A stretch of DNA of 64,000 nucleotides, taken from NCBI RefSeq assembly GCF_036884655.1, contig NC_088327.1, forward strand, positions 12,823,001-12,887,000. The letters are read 5' to 3'. This DNA is from Musa acuminata AAA Group (lineage: Eukaryota > Streptophyta > Magnoliopsida > Zingiberales > Musaceae). Below the pieces are notes generated by a model. The model made no database searches. It was not told the origin of the DNA and saw only the letters and a list, made by a program, of their open reading frames with translations. The translations under genes were made by a program, and so were the position numbers. Below, in pieces: positions 11,442 to 24,115 of the stretch. Position 1 is the stretch's first letter; each line of letters begins with the position of its first letter.

Positions 11442-11551
11442 GGCAAGCTGCACCACTCTCTCTTTCTCTTTCTCCTTCGCTTTCTCTTTCGCTTTCGCGC
11501 TCTCTCTTCGCTAGCAGTAGTGTATGTACTTTGGGGTCACCCTCATTGGTG

Positions 11552-11559
11552 TTTATATA
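11552..11559 (-). promoter_or_regulatory. TATA box of CAF1 (copy A)
   Basis: TATATAAA on the minus strand, about 111 bp upstream of the ATG at 11,441; a GA-rich purine leader lies between them. Confidence 0.65.
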
Positions 11560-11829
11560 GACGATTTCCCGACGCATAACACAGATTTCTAACATTATTC
11601 ATTGTATTCAGACGATGCTATAATTATTACTTTTTCTATTCATTTTGTATTGCCTACATTGCTGGCTCCCTTTCATCACCAAAGATTGTTTGCCTAGCAA
11701 TTGGTTCTACGTTCCATATTAACCTTGCTACTTCATTAATTCCCTTCCCTTCTCTACCAAAAATATGTGTGATTCACCAACTTTCTCAGCTTATCCCTCA
11801 TTTTATTCCTCACCTACCACAATGGATTA

Positions 11830-12320
11830 ATTTTACTGCTCATCATCGTCATTAATTCTAGACCGATCAATATTAAGTTGTGCCTCCCACAATGGTTTAA
11901 TTAGGGCTTTCCTATTCCACATGTATTTGACATCCATTTCCCTTCCATTCGTTCCGTGTTTTGGTTTCCTTGATGATCGAGGACAAAGGCCGCAACTTTG
12001 TCTCTCACTAGACCACATCATATTAACCCATTGCTTCAAATCCTTCCCTTCCTCGTGCAATTGCCTGCCCCTTTAACCAATTAGGGAAATACTTCTAATT
12101 CTTTGTTCACATATATTCCATATAATTTTGAAAAACATGCCATGTGGGAAAATATGATTAATAATTCCTTTTTTTTTTTTTTCCAAACACAAAAGGCAGT
12201 TGCTAGTATTTTCAATACCCATATTGGTCGATCTATCTAAGATTAGGAGCGACGCTGCGATTAACTTTCAACAAAAGACCTTCACCCTTAGCATAGTAGG
12301 AAGATGTCAAACCTTTCAAG
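11830..12320 (-). pseudogene. L1-type LINE ORF2 C-terminal remnant (copy A)
   Basis: On the minus strand about 12,300-12,180 reads RVKVFC, stop, KLIAASLLILDRS...NCLLCL. This fits the zinc-binding C-terminal region after LINE reverse transcriptase (KVK.F.WKL...C.lC), with the Trp codon changed to TGA. Downstream is a frame of about 75 residues (12,060-11,833) without a recognised domain. A T-run near 12,166-12,182 interrupts it. Dead element. Confidence 0.5.
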
Positions 12321-12422
12321 CTTATATATAAATCTATTGGCTGACTTGGTAGATGCAACCCCATTCTAATCATACTTCCATTTCATGCCTAAGTATCATC
12401 ACTTGGAATAAGAAAGATATCA

Positions 12423-13299
12423 TAATTGATATCAAAAATTCACTTGAATCTAAAATTGCATTGACCAATTTCTTTAACATGTTACATAAATTTGAATTTG
12501 CATGGTTGGTTGATTCCCTTTACATTTTGGTTTATCTGAATACTGAAATCAATGAACCTTCCGACCTGACTAATAACATACGTGGTGTCTAATCATATAT
12601 CACCAAAGTTAAATCTGTATTCGATCCTAAATAGGATTAGGATCTAAATAAATTGTCTTAGCATGAATTAAAATTAGATTTCAGATTATATGGGTGATTC
12701 ATCATGTGGAATCCTAATCAAAATTGAAGTTCTAATTGATTTAAATTTTTTGCTGAAATTGAAAATGGGACGATCAAATTATTTATTTAGCATGTCAACA
12801 TAAATTCGGATTTGCATGATCGAGTCAATTAACATAGTGGAGACTTCATTCAAGTATGTGACTTGGATAAACTATATTTTAATGTTGATTAAAATTAGAT
12901 TTAAGATGATACAAATGATTCCAATATCACGTTGGAATAGGAACACGCTCGGTTTGCGTCGATAGTGACATGTTGGGTCAGTACATAGAGCAAAAATATT
13001 CAATGGAATTGAAATTTAAGTGATCAAATCCTCTAATGTTTTTATATATAAAATATTTAAAATATCCTCAATATTTTTTTATATGATATTTTGTTATTAC
13101 TATAATATATGTACAACTTCTTTTAAAAAACTCGGATATATGTGTATGCACTAATCATAAATTTAAAGAAATATATAAAAAAAAATGGTCCCATTTGATG
13201 TTGGGAATCACTATGAGCTCTATTCCCATAATCCTAACTTGAGAACAGAACAGTTTGATATACTCTGTAATCAATGACGATATGATCAAGTTGTAATTG
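12423..13299. other. AT-rich stretch, absent from the second copy
   Basis: No gene seen. The near-identity between 1-12,422 and 16,429-28,849 stops exactly at 12,422, so this position is a candidate junction of the recent duplication. Confidence 0.6.
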
Positions 13300-13967
13300 T
13301 CAAGAAAATAATGCGATCCTGTAAGCGGGAACAACCAATCCGCCGCTTGCGGCCTCTGTTTCATGGAGAAACCGATCGTCCGTCGCCCTGAACAGCGAAT
13401 GCAGGCAGATGATCACTGTCCCGATCATGATGGCTCCGAAGACGGTCGGTCCGGCATTGGAGAAGATGAGAGCGAAGATCGTGGCCACGGAGAGCACGCC
13501 GAGGATGGTCCCGTCGGTGATCAGGCGGCCGCAGAGGACGACCGGCCGGTACGGGTGAAGTAGAGGAAGAACCAGGCGGCGGTGAGGGCGATGAAGGCGA
13601 ACATGGAGGCAGGGTGCCAGAGGAGGGAGACGGCGAGGACGGAGAGGCAGAAGAGGGTGTAGTTGGTGCGGAAGTAGGCTATGTTATGGCGGAGGCGGAA
13701 GCAAGCGTCGCCGGCGCTGGCGGGGCGAGCGAGGGCGGTGACGTCGAGAAGCTGCAGCCACGGGCGCTGGGCGGAGATCAGGGCCCTGCCGTGCTCCTTA
13801 AAGCTGGAGACCTGATCGGCGGCTCCGGCGGTGGGAGAGGACGCGTTAGGCGGCGCGGGGGCCGGAGAAGGGCGAGCCTCCGAGACGGAAGGCCGCGATG
13901 GGGGCACGGGCGCTGGATCGGGGTAGGCGGAGATGGGAACGTAGGCGGGCGGCGATGTATTGTGCAT
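13300..13967 (-). pseudogene. PRA1: PRA1-family protein gene with one frameshift
   Basis: Prenylated Rab acceptor family, small membrane proteins of the ER/Golgi that bind prenylated Rab GTPases. The first frame starts at ATG 13,967 (MHNTSPPAYVPISAY), has a Pro/Ala-rich N-terminus, then FRLRHNIAYFRTNYTLF, a family hallmark, and the first hydrophobic pair, ending LYFTR. The second frame carries PVVLCGRLITDGTILGVLS, the second hydrophobic pair (SVATIFALIFSNAG...) and the stop at 13,300. They join only through a one-base deletion (or two-base insertion) between 13,541 and 13,556. Total about 219 residues. No introns. An upstream GTG (13,988) is not needed. Either a young pseudogene or an assembly error. 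Confidence 0.8.
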
Positions 13968-14349
13968 CTCGGCAGCTCCTCCAACCACGGATTCCTTCTT
14001 CTGCCACCACGGTGGCGGGAGAGAGAGGGGAGATGCAGGAAGAACCCAGAGAGAGTGGCAGATGACAAATAAGCGGCCAAATAGGCAACGTGTGGTAAAC
14101 GCATTCTCGCCCGATTTGGTCGAGTCACCCCGAAAAGTTGGCCAGCTGATATGGTGTCTCTCATGCGTTAGTCGGTCCCGAGGATTTTACTTTCTCAGTT
14201 GTGTTTACCAAAATTGCATGTAGTCAGTTGTTTCTGTTTTTACACCTACCAATTTAATTATTTATAAAAAGCCATTGATTGTCTCTTTTTTTTTTACTTA
14301 AGAGCCCCTGTTTTCATATTTTAACTGGGTCTAGGAGTTCCCTTCTTTA
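13968..14349. other. PRA1 upstream flank
   Basis: 5' leader and promoter side of the minus-strand PRA1 gene, pyrimidine-rich on the minus strand near 14,030, grading into satellite near 14,350. No TATA box I can defend. Confidence 0.4.
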
Positions 14350-17300
14350 TTTTTATTTTGATTCATGTCTCATGCGTTAGTAATCTTATTTATTGGCAAT
14401 TCAAACCAATGAGCTCCGATTTCCTAATAGGAATCATTCGTTCAACATTGTTGTGAGTGGTTTAAGTCGGTAAGCCCTAATACCTTATGTATTTCATAAT
14501 TCCAAAACTATCTAGTTAGGCAATTTCGTGATGTTAGAACCTTATGTGTTTTATGTTTTCGATAATTTTTAGATGGATAGTTCAAGTCAACAAGCTTAAA
14601 TGCCCTCATGCGTCTTATGTATCAAATGCCGTCGAACATCTTATATCCCTTATGTGACTGGCTCAAGTTGACATGCCTTGACCCTCATATGTCTCATGCG
14701 TCCAATATACCCGATGCGAGTCATTCAACTCATCAAATTTCACTATCCTCGTGTGTCTCATATGATCAACAAAACCAAAATGGGTGATTCAAATTAGTAT
14801 ACTTCTAATGCTCTCATGCCTCTCATACATTCAACACTCCCTATGCATGTTATTCAAGTCAACACGCTCTGATCCTAAAAGCATCACATGCATGTGACAC
14901 CCACTATGGCAGTGACTCAAGATAACATACCCATATGCCATTATGTGTTTCATGTATCTGACATTCCTATGTGAGCGATTCAAGTCAGCATGCTCTAATG
15001 CCTAATGTCTCATGCGTCTAGTATCCCCTATGTAGGTAGTTTGATTAGCATGTTGTAATGCCCATACGTGTCTCATGCATCTCACAAGCTCTACAATGGC
15101 TGACAAGTTGTGATGCTATCACATGTCTATGTGTCTCATGCATCTAATACCTTTTGCGAGAGCAGTTCAAGTTAGGAAGCCTTGATGCCCATGCATGATT
15201 TATGCATTTGACACCCTCTATATAGGTGATTTAAGTCATCAAGCTATGATACCCTCATGCATCCAACATCGTCTATGTGGCAGGTCTACATCGACATATT
15301 ACAATGTCGATGCATGATTCATGTGTTTGACACCACCAACACAAGTGGTTCAGGTCAAGTCCCAACTCATATATCTAAACACTACTTATGTAGGCAATTT
15401 AAGTCAACACGCCTTGATGTCCTCATTTGTTATATAGTTAACACCCTTAGATATTTGACAACCCCTATGCGAGCAGTTCAAATCATCACACCTTGACATT
15501 CCTGTGTCTCATGTGTTCAACACCGCCAATGAGAGCGGTTTAAGTCAACAAGCCTCGTTACCCTCATGTGTTTCATGCATTCAACACCTTTACATGGGTC
15601 ATTCAAGTTGGCACACTCAAATACATCCAACACCCTTTATGTGGGTTATTCAAGTCTATACATCCAACACTCTTGCATGTCTTGTGCTTTTGACACCTAC
15701 TATGCAAGTGGTTAAGTAGACACACTCCAATGTCGTCATGCGTCTTGTGCATCCTATTTTACCCTTATGTGAGTGTTTTAAGTCATGCCCTAGTGTTGCC
15801 GCACTCTTGTGTATCTAACCCCTTGTGTCCTCGCACATCTCATATGTTTGACACCTCATATGAGAGATATTCAAGTGGGTATGCCTAGATGCCCTTGTGT
15901 GTGTCTTATATCTTACAACCCTACTTTGGTGGTTCAAGTTAGCAAGCCTAGATACCCTCACACATCTAATCCATCTGATACACCATATATGAGCGGTTCA
16001 ATTCAATAGCCACAATACCCTCATATGTCTAATTCATTTAATAACACTCATATGAGTGATTCAAGCAGGCACATCGGTGCCCTCGCATGTTTGATATGAT
16101 CGACACTTCTATGTGAGAAATTCAAGTGAGTATACTCAAATGCCCTCACAAGTATCTTGCATCCAATACCCTTATTTGGGTGCTTAAAGTTAGTAAATGT
16201 AGATGTCCTCGTGCATTTAATTCGTTTGGCATCTCCTATATGGACAGTTTAAGTCGGTAGCCATGATACTCTCACATGTCTAATCCATCTTTTGCCTCAT
16301 ATGTGAGTGATTCAAATAAGCATGCATCGATACCCTCACATGTCTTATGTGATTGACACCTCTATGTAGGTAGTTCAAGTCAATCTGCCATCACACACTC
16401 ACATGTTTTATACATCCAATACCCCTATGCATTTAGTTCAATTGGGAATACCTCAAAACCCTTGAGTGTCTCATGCATCTAACACCACCTCTATGCAGGT
16501 GGTCGAAGTTAGCATGCCCAAAGCTCTTGCATTTCTCATATGTCTAATGCTTCTATGCAAGCGATTCAAGTCGATGCATCCAGATGCCTTCATATGTCTT
16601 ATGTATTTGACACCCCATAAAGAGGATGTTCAAGTCAATATGCTACAACACCCCTCTACATCTCATTTGTCTCACACCCCCTAAATAAGTAGTTTATGAC
16701 AATAAGCCCTAATGCCTTTGTATGTCTTATGTATTCGACAATCCCTATGTTAGCAATATTGGCATGCCCTCGCATGCTCATACATATCTTGCATTTGCGC
16801 CCTATGTGGGTAGTTTAAGTCAACACATTCTAATGCCCTCATGCTTCTAATATATCTAACACTTCCTACATAAATAGTTCAATGCATGCCTTAGTGCCCT
16901 TGTGCATCTTATGTGACTAACACCCCTTTATATGGGCAGTTCAAATGGCATGCCTTGATACTCTTGTGCATCTCATGTTTATGACACCCTTATGTGAGTG
17001 ATCAAAGATTGGCAAGCCCCGATGGCCTTATGTATCTTATGTATCCAAGACCCCCATATGGGCACTTTAAGTTGGTATTCATGACTCCCTCACACATCTA
17101 ACGCATTTGACACCCCCTTAGGTTATTCAAGTAACCATGCTCCTAAGGCCCTTATGTCTCTTATGTGTTTAAAACCCATTATGCAGGATATTCAAGTCTA
17201 TGCTACACAATGCCCTCATGTGTCTCATGCATTCAACACCCCCTATGTTGATGATTTGAGTTCAGACATCATGATAGCCTCTCATGTCTTATGTGTCTCT

Positions 17301-18296
17301 AGCCCCTATACTAACAATTCAGCATACTCTGATGACCTCGTGTATCTCATGCGTCTAACACCATCTTTGTAGCCAATTTAGGTCCACATGCTTGATGCCC
17401 TTATGCCTCTCGTGTCCAACACCACCTACACGTGTGGTTCAAGTTGCACACCCCAATCTCTCGTGCATCTCATGTGATTGAGACACTCTATATACAATAT
17501 TTAAGTCGACACACCGTAATGAGCTACTAGATCTAGTGCATCTAACTCCTTTGAACATTTGATGGCCCTACATGAACAGTTAGAGTCAACACACCTAAAT
17601 GCTCTTGTGCATCTCATTTGTCTGACACCCCTAATGTAATTAATCAACTCCACACACCATAATGCCCTCGTGTATCTCTTGTATTTGACACCTACTACAT
17701 AAGTGGCTTGTGTCACTTGTCACGATACCCTTACTTGTCTTATGTATCTAACAACCCCGTACACAAGCAGTTCAAGTCTACATGCAATGATACCCTCATA
17801 CGTCTTATGCGTTTGAAACCTATGTAGATATAGTTCACCTTGGCATTCTAAGATACTCTTGTATGTCTTATATGTTTAACACCTTCTTTGCAAGTGGTCC
17901 AAGTCACACATCATAACACCCTCAAATATTTCATATGTCTGATAGCTACTAGTAGATAGTTAAAGTCAGTATGCCTCAACAACAACATGCCTCTTATGCA
18001 TTCGACACCCACTAACATCTTCATATGTCTAATGCGTCTACACATGCTACATGGGTGATTGAAGTTAGCACGCTCTCAATACTCTTGTGCATCTAACACC
18101 CTCATATGTTTGACAATCCTATACGAGTGGTTCAAGTTGGAATGCCTCAACTTTGAAGCATCTCATGCATCCAACAAACCTAACGTAGGTAGTTAATGTC
18201 AACAAGCCTCAATTCCCTCACACATCTCATGAGTTTGACACTCTTCTATGGGCAACCAAAGCGTTGTCTCCTCATTCCATAAAATGCATCCATTAG
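14350..18296. repeat. Minisatellite array spanning the A/B unit boundary
   Basis: Longest array in the window. Example spacing: 'catgtatctg' at 14,951, 'catgcgtcta' at 15,011, 'catgcatctc' at 15,074 (60 and 63 bp). From 16,429 onward it matches 1-1,868; the part before 16,429 matches 29,450-31,667 less closely. Confidence 0.9.
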
Positions 18297-18675
18297 AGAT
18301 TTAAAAATATATATATGTCTCATTTAATTGTTTTCTAAAATAGACAACAATAATTATGGTATTAGAGATGAATATTGTGCTATGGAATAGGATGTTTTCT
18401 TCTAATTTTGTATCAAAATGATTGCACACCTCTTATGATTTATCACGTGAGTTAATCATTTGACCATTTGATCGCTGCTATCAGACATATTTCATTCACA
18501 ATTAAGTTCTAATTAGACAACCTCATAATATAGCCTTTGCTACAATGATATCTACGTAATATTGCTTTTATCATGAATAAACCATAGTATAATATAAAAT
18601 TTTTTTCCTTCTAATACTAATGCAATAATTAAGATGAAATTCATGAGCATTCCCATCCTCTAAGTTAATAAAGTC

Positions 18676-19326
18676 TGATAGAAAATATTTTGGTAACCAA
18701 TCCCCGTCGACCAACTAATCATTCTAAAAGCGCTAACATTGAAGAAAAAAGTCGAATCACCCACTAGGAAATAACGTGGTGGGTGGTTATGGTTTGTTTT
18801 CTATGGATAATAATCCACGGGAGGTCATTTGGACTGGCCCTATCAACTTCTGTGGCCAATAGTTCATGAAGGTTGTTCGGGCCTGTTTATCCCTCTATCG
18901 GCCCCCATGGACAATAGTTCATAAGAGGTTGTTCGAACATATCACCTCTACAGACAAAACACCAAGGAAGATGTTGGGGCTATTATGGAGGATCTCCTTA
19001 GTTGGTCAAGTATAAAAGCCGACCCCTGGTGTCGGCCTAAGAGTCAGACCTATTTCCAAAAACCTCTCACACCCTATGTAATTTTTAGAACTAACTTGTG
19101 CGTTGGAGGAGTCGGGTCAGAAAATTCCTCCCGACGCTAACCTTTGCGCAATAACCCACCAAAAAGCCCACCTCGGCTTGACCTCAAGACCACCTCAGAT
19201 AGGTCAAGGTTATGCGAAGACCACCTTAGTCGCACTAGGACCGCCACAAGGGTTCCTCGGATGTCTCTACACCTTTTGGACAAGACCAAGCTGGGCTGAC
19301 TCGACCGTCCATGATGCGTCCCCTCA
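18676..19326 (+). mobile_element. LTR-1 (copy B1)
   Basis: Duplicate of 2,248-2,898 at +16,428; same ends, TATA box and leader. Confidence 0.75.
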
Positions 19327-19379
19327 ATAATTTGGCACTAGAAGGAGGGCATTGAATATCGTAGGAATGCCCGCCTATG

Positions 19380-20965
19380 TGTTGGAAAATCTAGGGGTGA
19401 TATCACATGCACAGTAGAAGAATATTAAAAATAAAATCCCTAATTTCTCAAAATATGTGTTCATCATCGTGCGAAGATTGGTGCACAAAATTTGAGAAAC
19501 TTAAAATTGTGTATATGAAAGATTGTATTACCTAGGGAGATCGTATATCCTTGAATCATTGCAAATCTCTAGAAGAGGGTGAAGGAGGTCAAGTGTCGTT
19601 CTCTCTAGTAGTGATCCACACAACATGGTTGCGACGATGCTCCTTAAAACTCCAAACCTGTTATCTGAGGAGGAGATGGGGAGGACAATAGGAGAGGCAA
19701 TAAAAAAAGCCCTAGCCTATGAACCATTAGTTCCTTGTCTACTTAACTCTAATGAATCCAGCTCTATTGAGTATTGGATCTCCATCTAACTATCTAAGCC
19801 TCGTAGATTAGTAGATTTCTATCCAATAATCTCTTATTGACTCTTATTGGATTTCATCCATAGGGTCCAATAATTCATGAGCTTATTGGATATCCAATAA
19901 GATAGGAGCTCAAGCCGATATCTCATATCCGAACCATTACATATCGCAACACCTACCATATGTGTGTGACCCTTTAGGCCCAATATCGATCTGGTCATGA
20001 GTCATAATTGTCAGAACTCATTTTGGCTCATTGAATTATTATCTCCATAATAATTCACTCGACTTATCGACTACGGACGTACTAGGCCACTAGGTCGCAG
20101 TCCCTATATGATATAGGAGAATCCAATCTTTTGGATCTATCTATCCTTAGTTACCATGTACCTATAGTCTCTCAACCATCTACTATTCCAAAGACCATAT
20201 ATCGAGCATGGTACTATCATGCCCATACGGTTTCTTATCGAGTCTTGCTCTAATCGGATTCTCCCGGAGAACTCTTTCTCTCTCAATCCGAATCACCTTG
20301 GCCAAGTATTTGTTTGAGCAAGAAAATAGAATATTTCTCTCATGATACCGAGAGTGGATGATCCTCTATCGATACTCAATAACCCTCATAAGGTTGGCTG
20401 CCACTCTCAATAACCAATTGTACTAGATTTGAAAATTTCAAATCTATAAGTCTAGTATCAAAGAATGGAATACTCATACAGGACATCCTTGATGTCTCAA
20501 GTCTAAGGACCATATACACTATTCGGACTACGGAATTACTGTTTGTTAAGAAGGCATCATCAACCATCCAGTATTCCGTGAGCAGATCAATTAGTGAACT
20601 CATTCTCCAATGAGCACATGTATTGTATCCTTAATGTCCCCACATAAGTAGCTATGAGACCAGCTGACTCCATCATATGGACAAGTATACAACGCACTAG
20701 TTTGTCCGGTTATCTCAATGTCCTTCTCGAGTAACCTATGACCGGGATTATTTAGGGTCTATGTTTAAAGGTGAATTAGTCTCATTATTGTAATCCTATC
20801 ATGATCTGATTCCTATTGTACAGATCCATAGAGATCATAACATATATATGCAATAAGCAATATAAAGTAAGAAATTACCATAATAATAATAGTAAAAAAG
20901 ATTGCGTGTTATGTCACACATGTCATCACTCACGTGAATGACTTGCAGGGCACCCATGACTAACA
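19380..20965 (+). mobile_element. LTR-2 (copy B1)
   Basis: Duplicate of 2,952-4,537 at +16,428, with one visible substitution (catatccg against catatctg). Confidence 0.75.
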
Positions 20966-21864
20966 CCTAGGCCACTTGTGTCCAACACCACCTATATGTG
21001 TGGTTCAAGTTGCACACCCCAATCTCTCGTGTATCTCATGTAATTGATACACCCTACATAGACTATGTAAGTCAACACACTCTAATGCGCTACTAGATCT
21101 AGTGCATCTAACTTCCTTGAACATTTGATGGCTATACATGAGCAGTTAGAGTTAACACACCTAAATGCCCTTGTGCATCTCATTTGTCTGAGATCCCTCA
21201 TGTAAGCAATTAACTCTACACGCTATAATGCCCTCATATATCTCTTGCATTTGACACCCACTACATAGTTAGCTTATGTCACCTATCACGACACCCTTAC
21301 TTGTCTTATGCATCAAACAACCCCATACACAAGCAGTTCAAGTCCACATGCAATGATACCCTCATAAGTCTTATGTGTTTGAAACCTTTGTAGAGGTGGT
21401 TCACCTTGGCATTCCAAGATACTCTTGTATGTCTTATATGTTTAACACTTCCTTTACAAGTGGTCCAAGTCCACACATCATGACACCCTCAAACATTTCA
21501 CATGTCTGATAGCTACTAGTAGATTCTTAAAGTCAATATGCCTCAACACTAGCATGCCTCTCATGCATTCGACACCGATTAACACTTTCATGTCCAATGC
21601 GTCTACACATGCTACATGGGTGGTTGAAGTTAGCTCGCTCTCACATCCTTGTGCATCTAACACCCTCTCATATGTTTGACAATCCTATACGAGTGGTTCA
21701 AGTTGGAATGCCTCAACTTTGAAGCATCTCATGCATCCAACAAACCTAATGCAGGTAGTTAATGTCAACAAGCCTCAATTCCCTCACACATCTCATGAGT
21801 TTGACACTCTTATTTGGGCAACCAAAGCGTTGTCTCCTCATTCCATAAAATGCATCCATTTGAG
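20966..21864. repeat. Minisatellite array, second block of copy B
   Basis: Duplicate of 4,538-5,436. Confidence 0.85.
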
Positions 21865-22240
21865 ATTAAAAAAAAAAAATGTCTCATTTAATTGTTTTCT
21901 AAAATAGACAACAATAATTATGGTATTAGAGATGAATATTGTGCTATGGAATAGGATGTTTTCTTCTAATTTTGTATCAAAATTATTGCACACCTCTTAT
22001 GATTTATCACATGGGTTAATCATTTGACCATTTGATCGCTGCTATCAGACATATTTCATTCACAATTAAGTTCTAATATTAGACAACCTCATAATATAAC
22101 CTTTGCTACATTGATATCTATGTAATATTGCTTTTATCATGAATAAACCACAGTATAAGAAATAATTTTTTCCTTCCAATACTAATGCAATAATTAAGAT
22201 GAAATTCATGAGCATTCCCATCTTCTAAGTTAATAAAGTT

Positions 22241-22890
22241 TGATAGAACATATTTTAGTAACCAATCACCATCCACCAACTAATCATTCTAAAAGCGCTA
22301 ACATTGAAGAAAAAAGTCGAATCACCCACAAGGAAATAACGTGGTGGGTGGTTATGGTTTGTCGATTTCTATGCATAATAATCCACGAGAGGCCATTTGG
22401 ACTGGCCCTATCGACTTCCGTGGCCAACAATTCATGGAGGTTGTTCGGGCCTATTTATCTCTCTATCGGCCCCCATGGACAATAGTTCATAGGAGGTCGT
22501 TTGAACATATCACCCCTACAGACAAAACAAGGGAGACGTTGGGGCTATTATGGAGGATCTCCTTAGTTGGTCAGGTATAAAAGCCGACCCCTAGTGTCGG
22601 CCCAGGAGTCGGACCTTTTTCCAAAAACCTCTCACACCCTATGTAATTTTCGGAACTAACTTATGCATTGGAGGAGTCGGGTTAGAAAATTCCTCCTGAC
22701 GCTAACTTTACATAATAACCCACCAAAAAGCCCACCTCGGCCTGACCTCAAGACCACCTCGGATAGGTCAAGGTTATGCGAAGACCACCTTAGTCGCGCT
22801 AGGACTGCCACAAGGGTTCCTCGGATGTCTCTACGCCTTTGGGACAAGACCAAGCTGGGCTGACTCGACCGTCGATGATGCATCCCCTCA
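22241..22890 (+). mobile_element. LTR-1 (copy B2)
   Basis: Duplicate of 5,813-6,462 with two visible substitutions (actggccc for acgggccc; atagttc for atacttc). Confidence 0.75.
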
Positions 22891-22943
22891 ATAATTTGGC
22901 ACTAGATGGAGGGCATTGAATATCATAGGAATGTCCGCCTATG

Positions 22944-23140
22944 TGTTGGAAAATCTAGGGGCGATATCACATGCGCAGCGAAAGAATATTAAAAACAAAA
23001 TCCCTAATTTCTCAAAAGATGTGTTCATTGTCGTGTGAAGATTGATGCACAAAAATCGAGAAACTTAAAACTGTGTATATGAAAGATTATATTACCTAGG
23101 GAGATCATATATCTTTGAATCCTTGAATCCTTGAATCCTT
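22944..23140 (+). mobile_element. LTR-2, 5' fragment (copy B)
   Basis: Duplicate of 6,516-6,712, including the triplicated 'ttgaatcc'. Confidence 0.7.
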
Positions 23141-23592
23141 AACAATTTGGAACTAGAAGGAGGACCTTGAATATAGTAGGAATATCCGCCCATGAACCCT
23201 TTACACAAATGGGAGGCTACTTTAATAGTGCAAAGATTGAGTGCTCCAGTGAAGAAACTCTACCCCCAATCTATAGCACCTTTACACAAATGGGCAGCTA
23301 CCCTCCTTTCCCCAATTGGATGCAACCACCTCCACTCAAACACTAGGGTATTACTGGCCTCTATTCAATGACTTAGAACTCTCACCTCCGAGGATGAATA
23401 TGAGGCACTTGGTTGTCCCTGCAAAGGCATTATTGAACATCATGAACCAAGTGTAGGCGCTCACAAGCATAATGCAGGCAATCGCTCCGCTCTTGTCCCA
23501 ACTAAGTCAATAGACTATCTTGTCATCGCAACCACGACCGATATCTCAACCACCACTAGCACCCGCACCTATCGGGGTCATAGATGCCCTAC
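23141..23592 (+). pseudogene. Degenerate gypsy gag-like N-terminus (copy B)
   Basis: Duplicate of 6,713-7,164 with the same in-frame stops. Confidence 0.5.
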
Positions 23593-24112
23593 AAATCGAT
23601 GACACGGTATCGACGCGCAGCGGTGCACATATCTAGTATGCATGAAGCTCTTCTGCCAACCCTACAGCTCCAAGTATGTTACGTTTCATGGACTCTACGA
23701 CGTGGCATTTGTGATAAAGATGATCACCCGAGCCCCACTGCCCAACACATTGAACGACTTCTCTAATTTGGTGAGGACCATCTTTGGCCAGATTTATGAT
23801 CTCAAATATATATCTCGATTTTGTGGAGGACTTCCTCAGGGAGAGATTGGTTTGGTGGGACTATCAAGGTTATTGAACTTTGAACCCGTAGGGATCCGTC
23901 ACAAAGCAGCATATGACAGTCTACTAATTGGGGCACTCTTCAACAAAATGAAGCAACGAAGGCATGACATAGAGGACAACAGATCTGCATCAGTCCTCTA
24001 TGGTATAGATAATAGAAGTGTCGAGAACAGGACTCGAAGGATTGACCGCAGAGGTTGGCCTTACCCAAGACGGCAGCAACACCCCTTGGCTGCCATGGGG
24101 TTGGCGGTTTAA
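23593..24112 (+). pseudogene. CAF1: CAF1 deadenylase 3' fragment (copy B)
   Basis: Duplicate of 7,165-7,684, with identical truncation point and stop. It faces the open CAF1 gene at 27,005-27,868 as an inverted repeat about 2.9 kb apart. Confidence 0.85.
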
Positions 24113-24115
24113 TTT

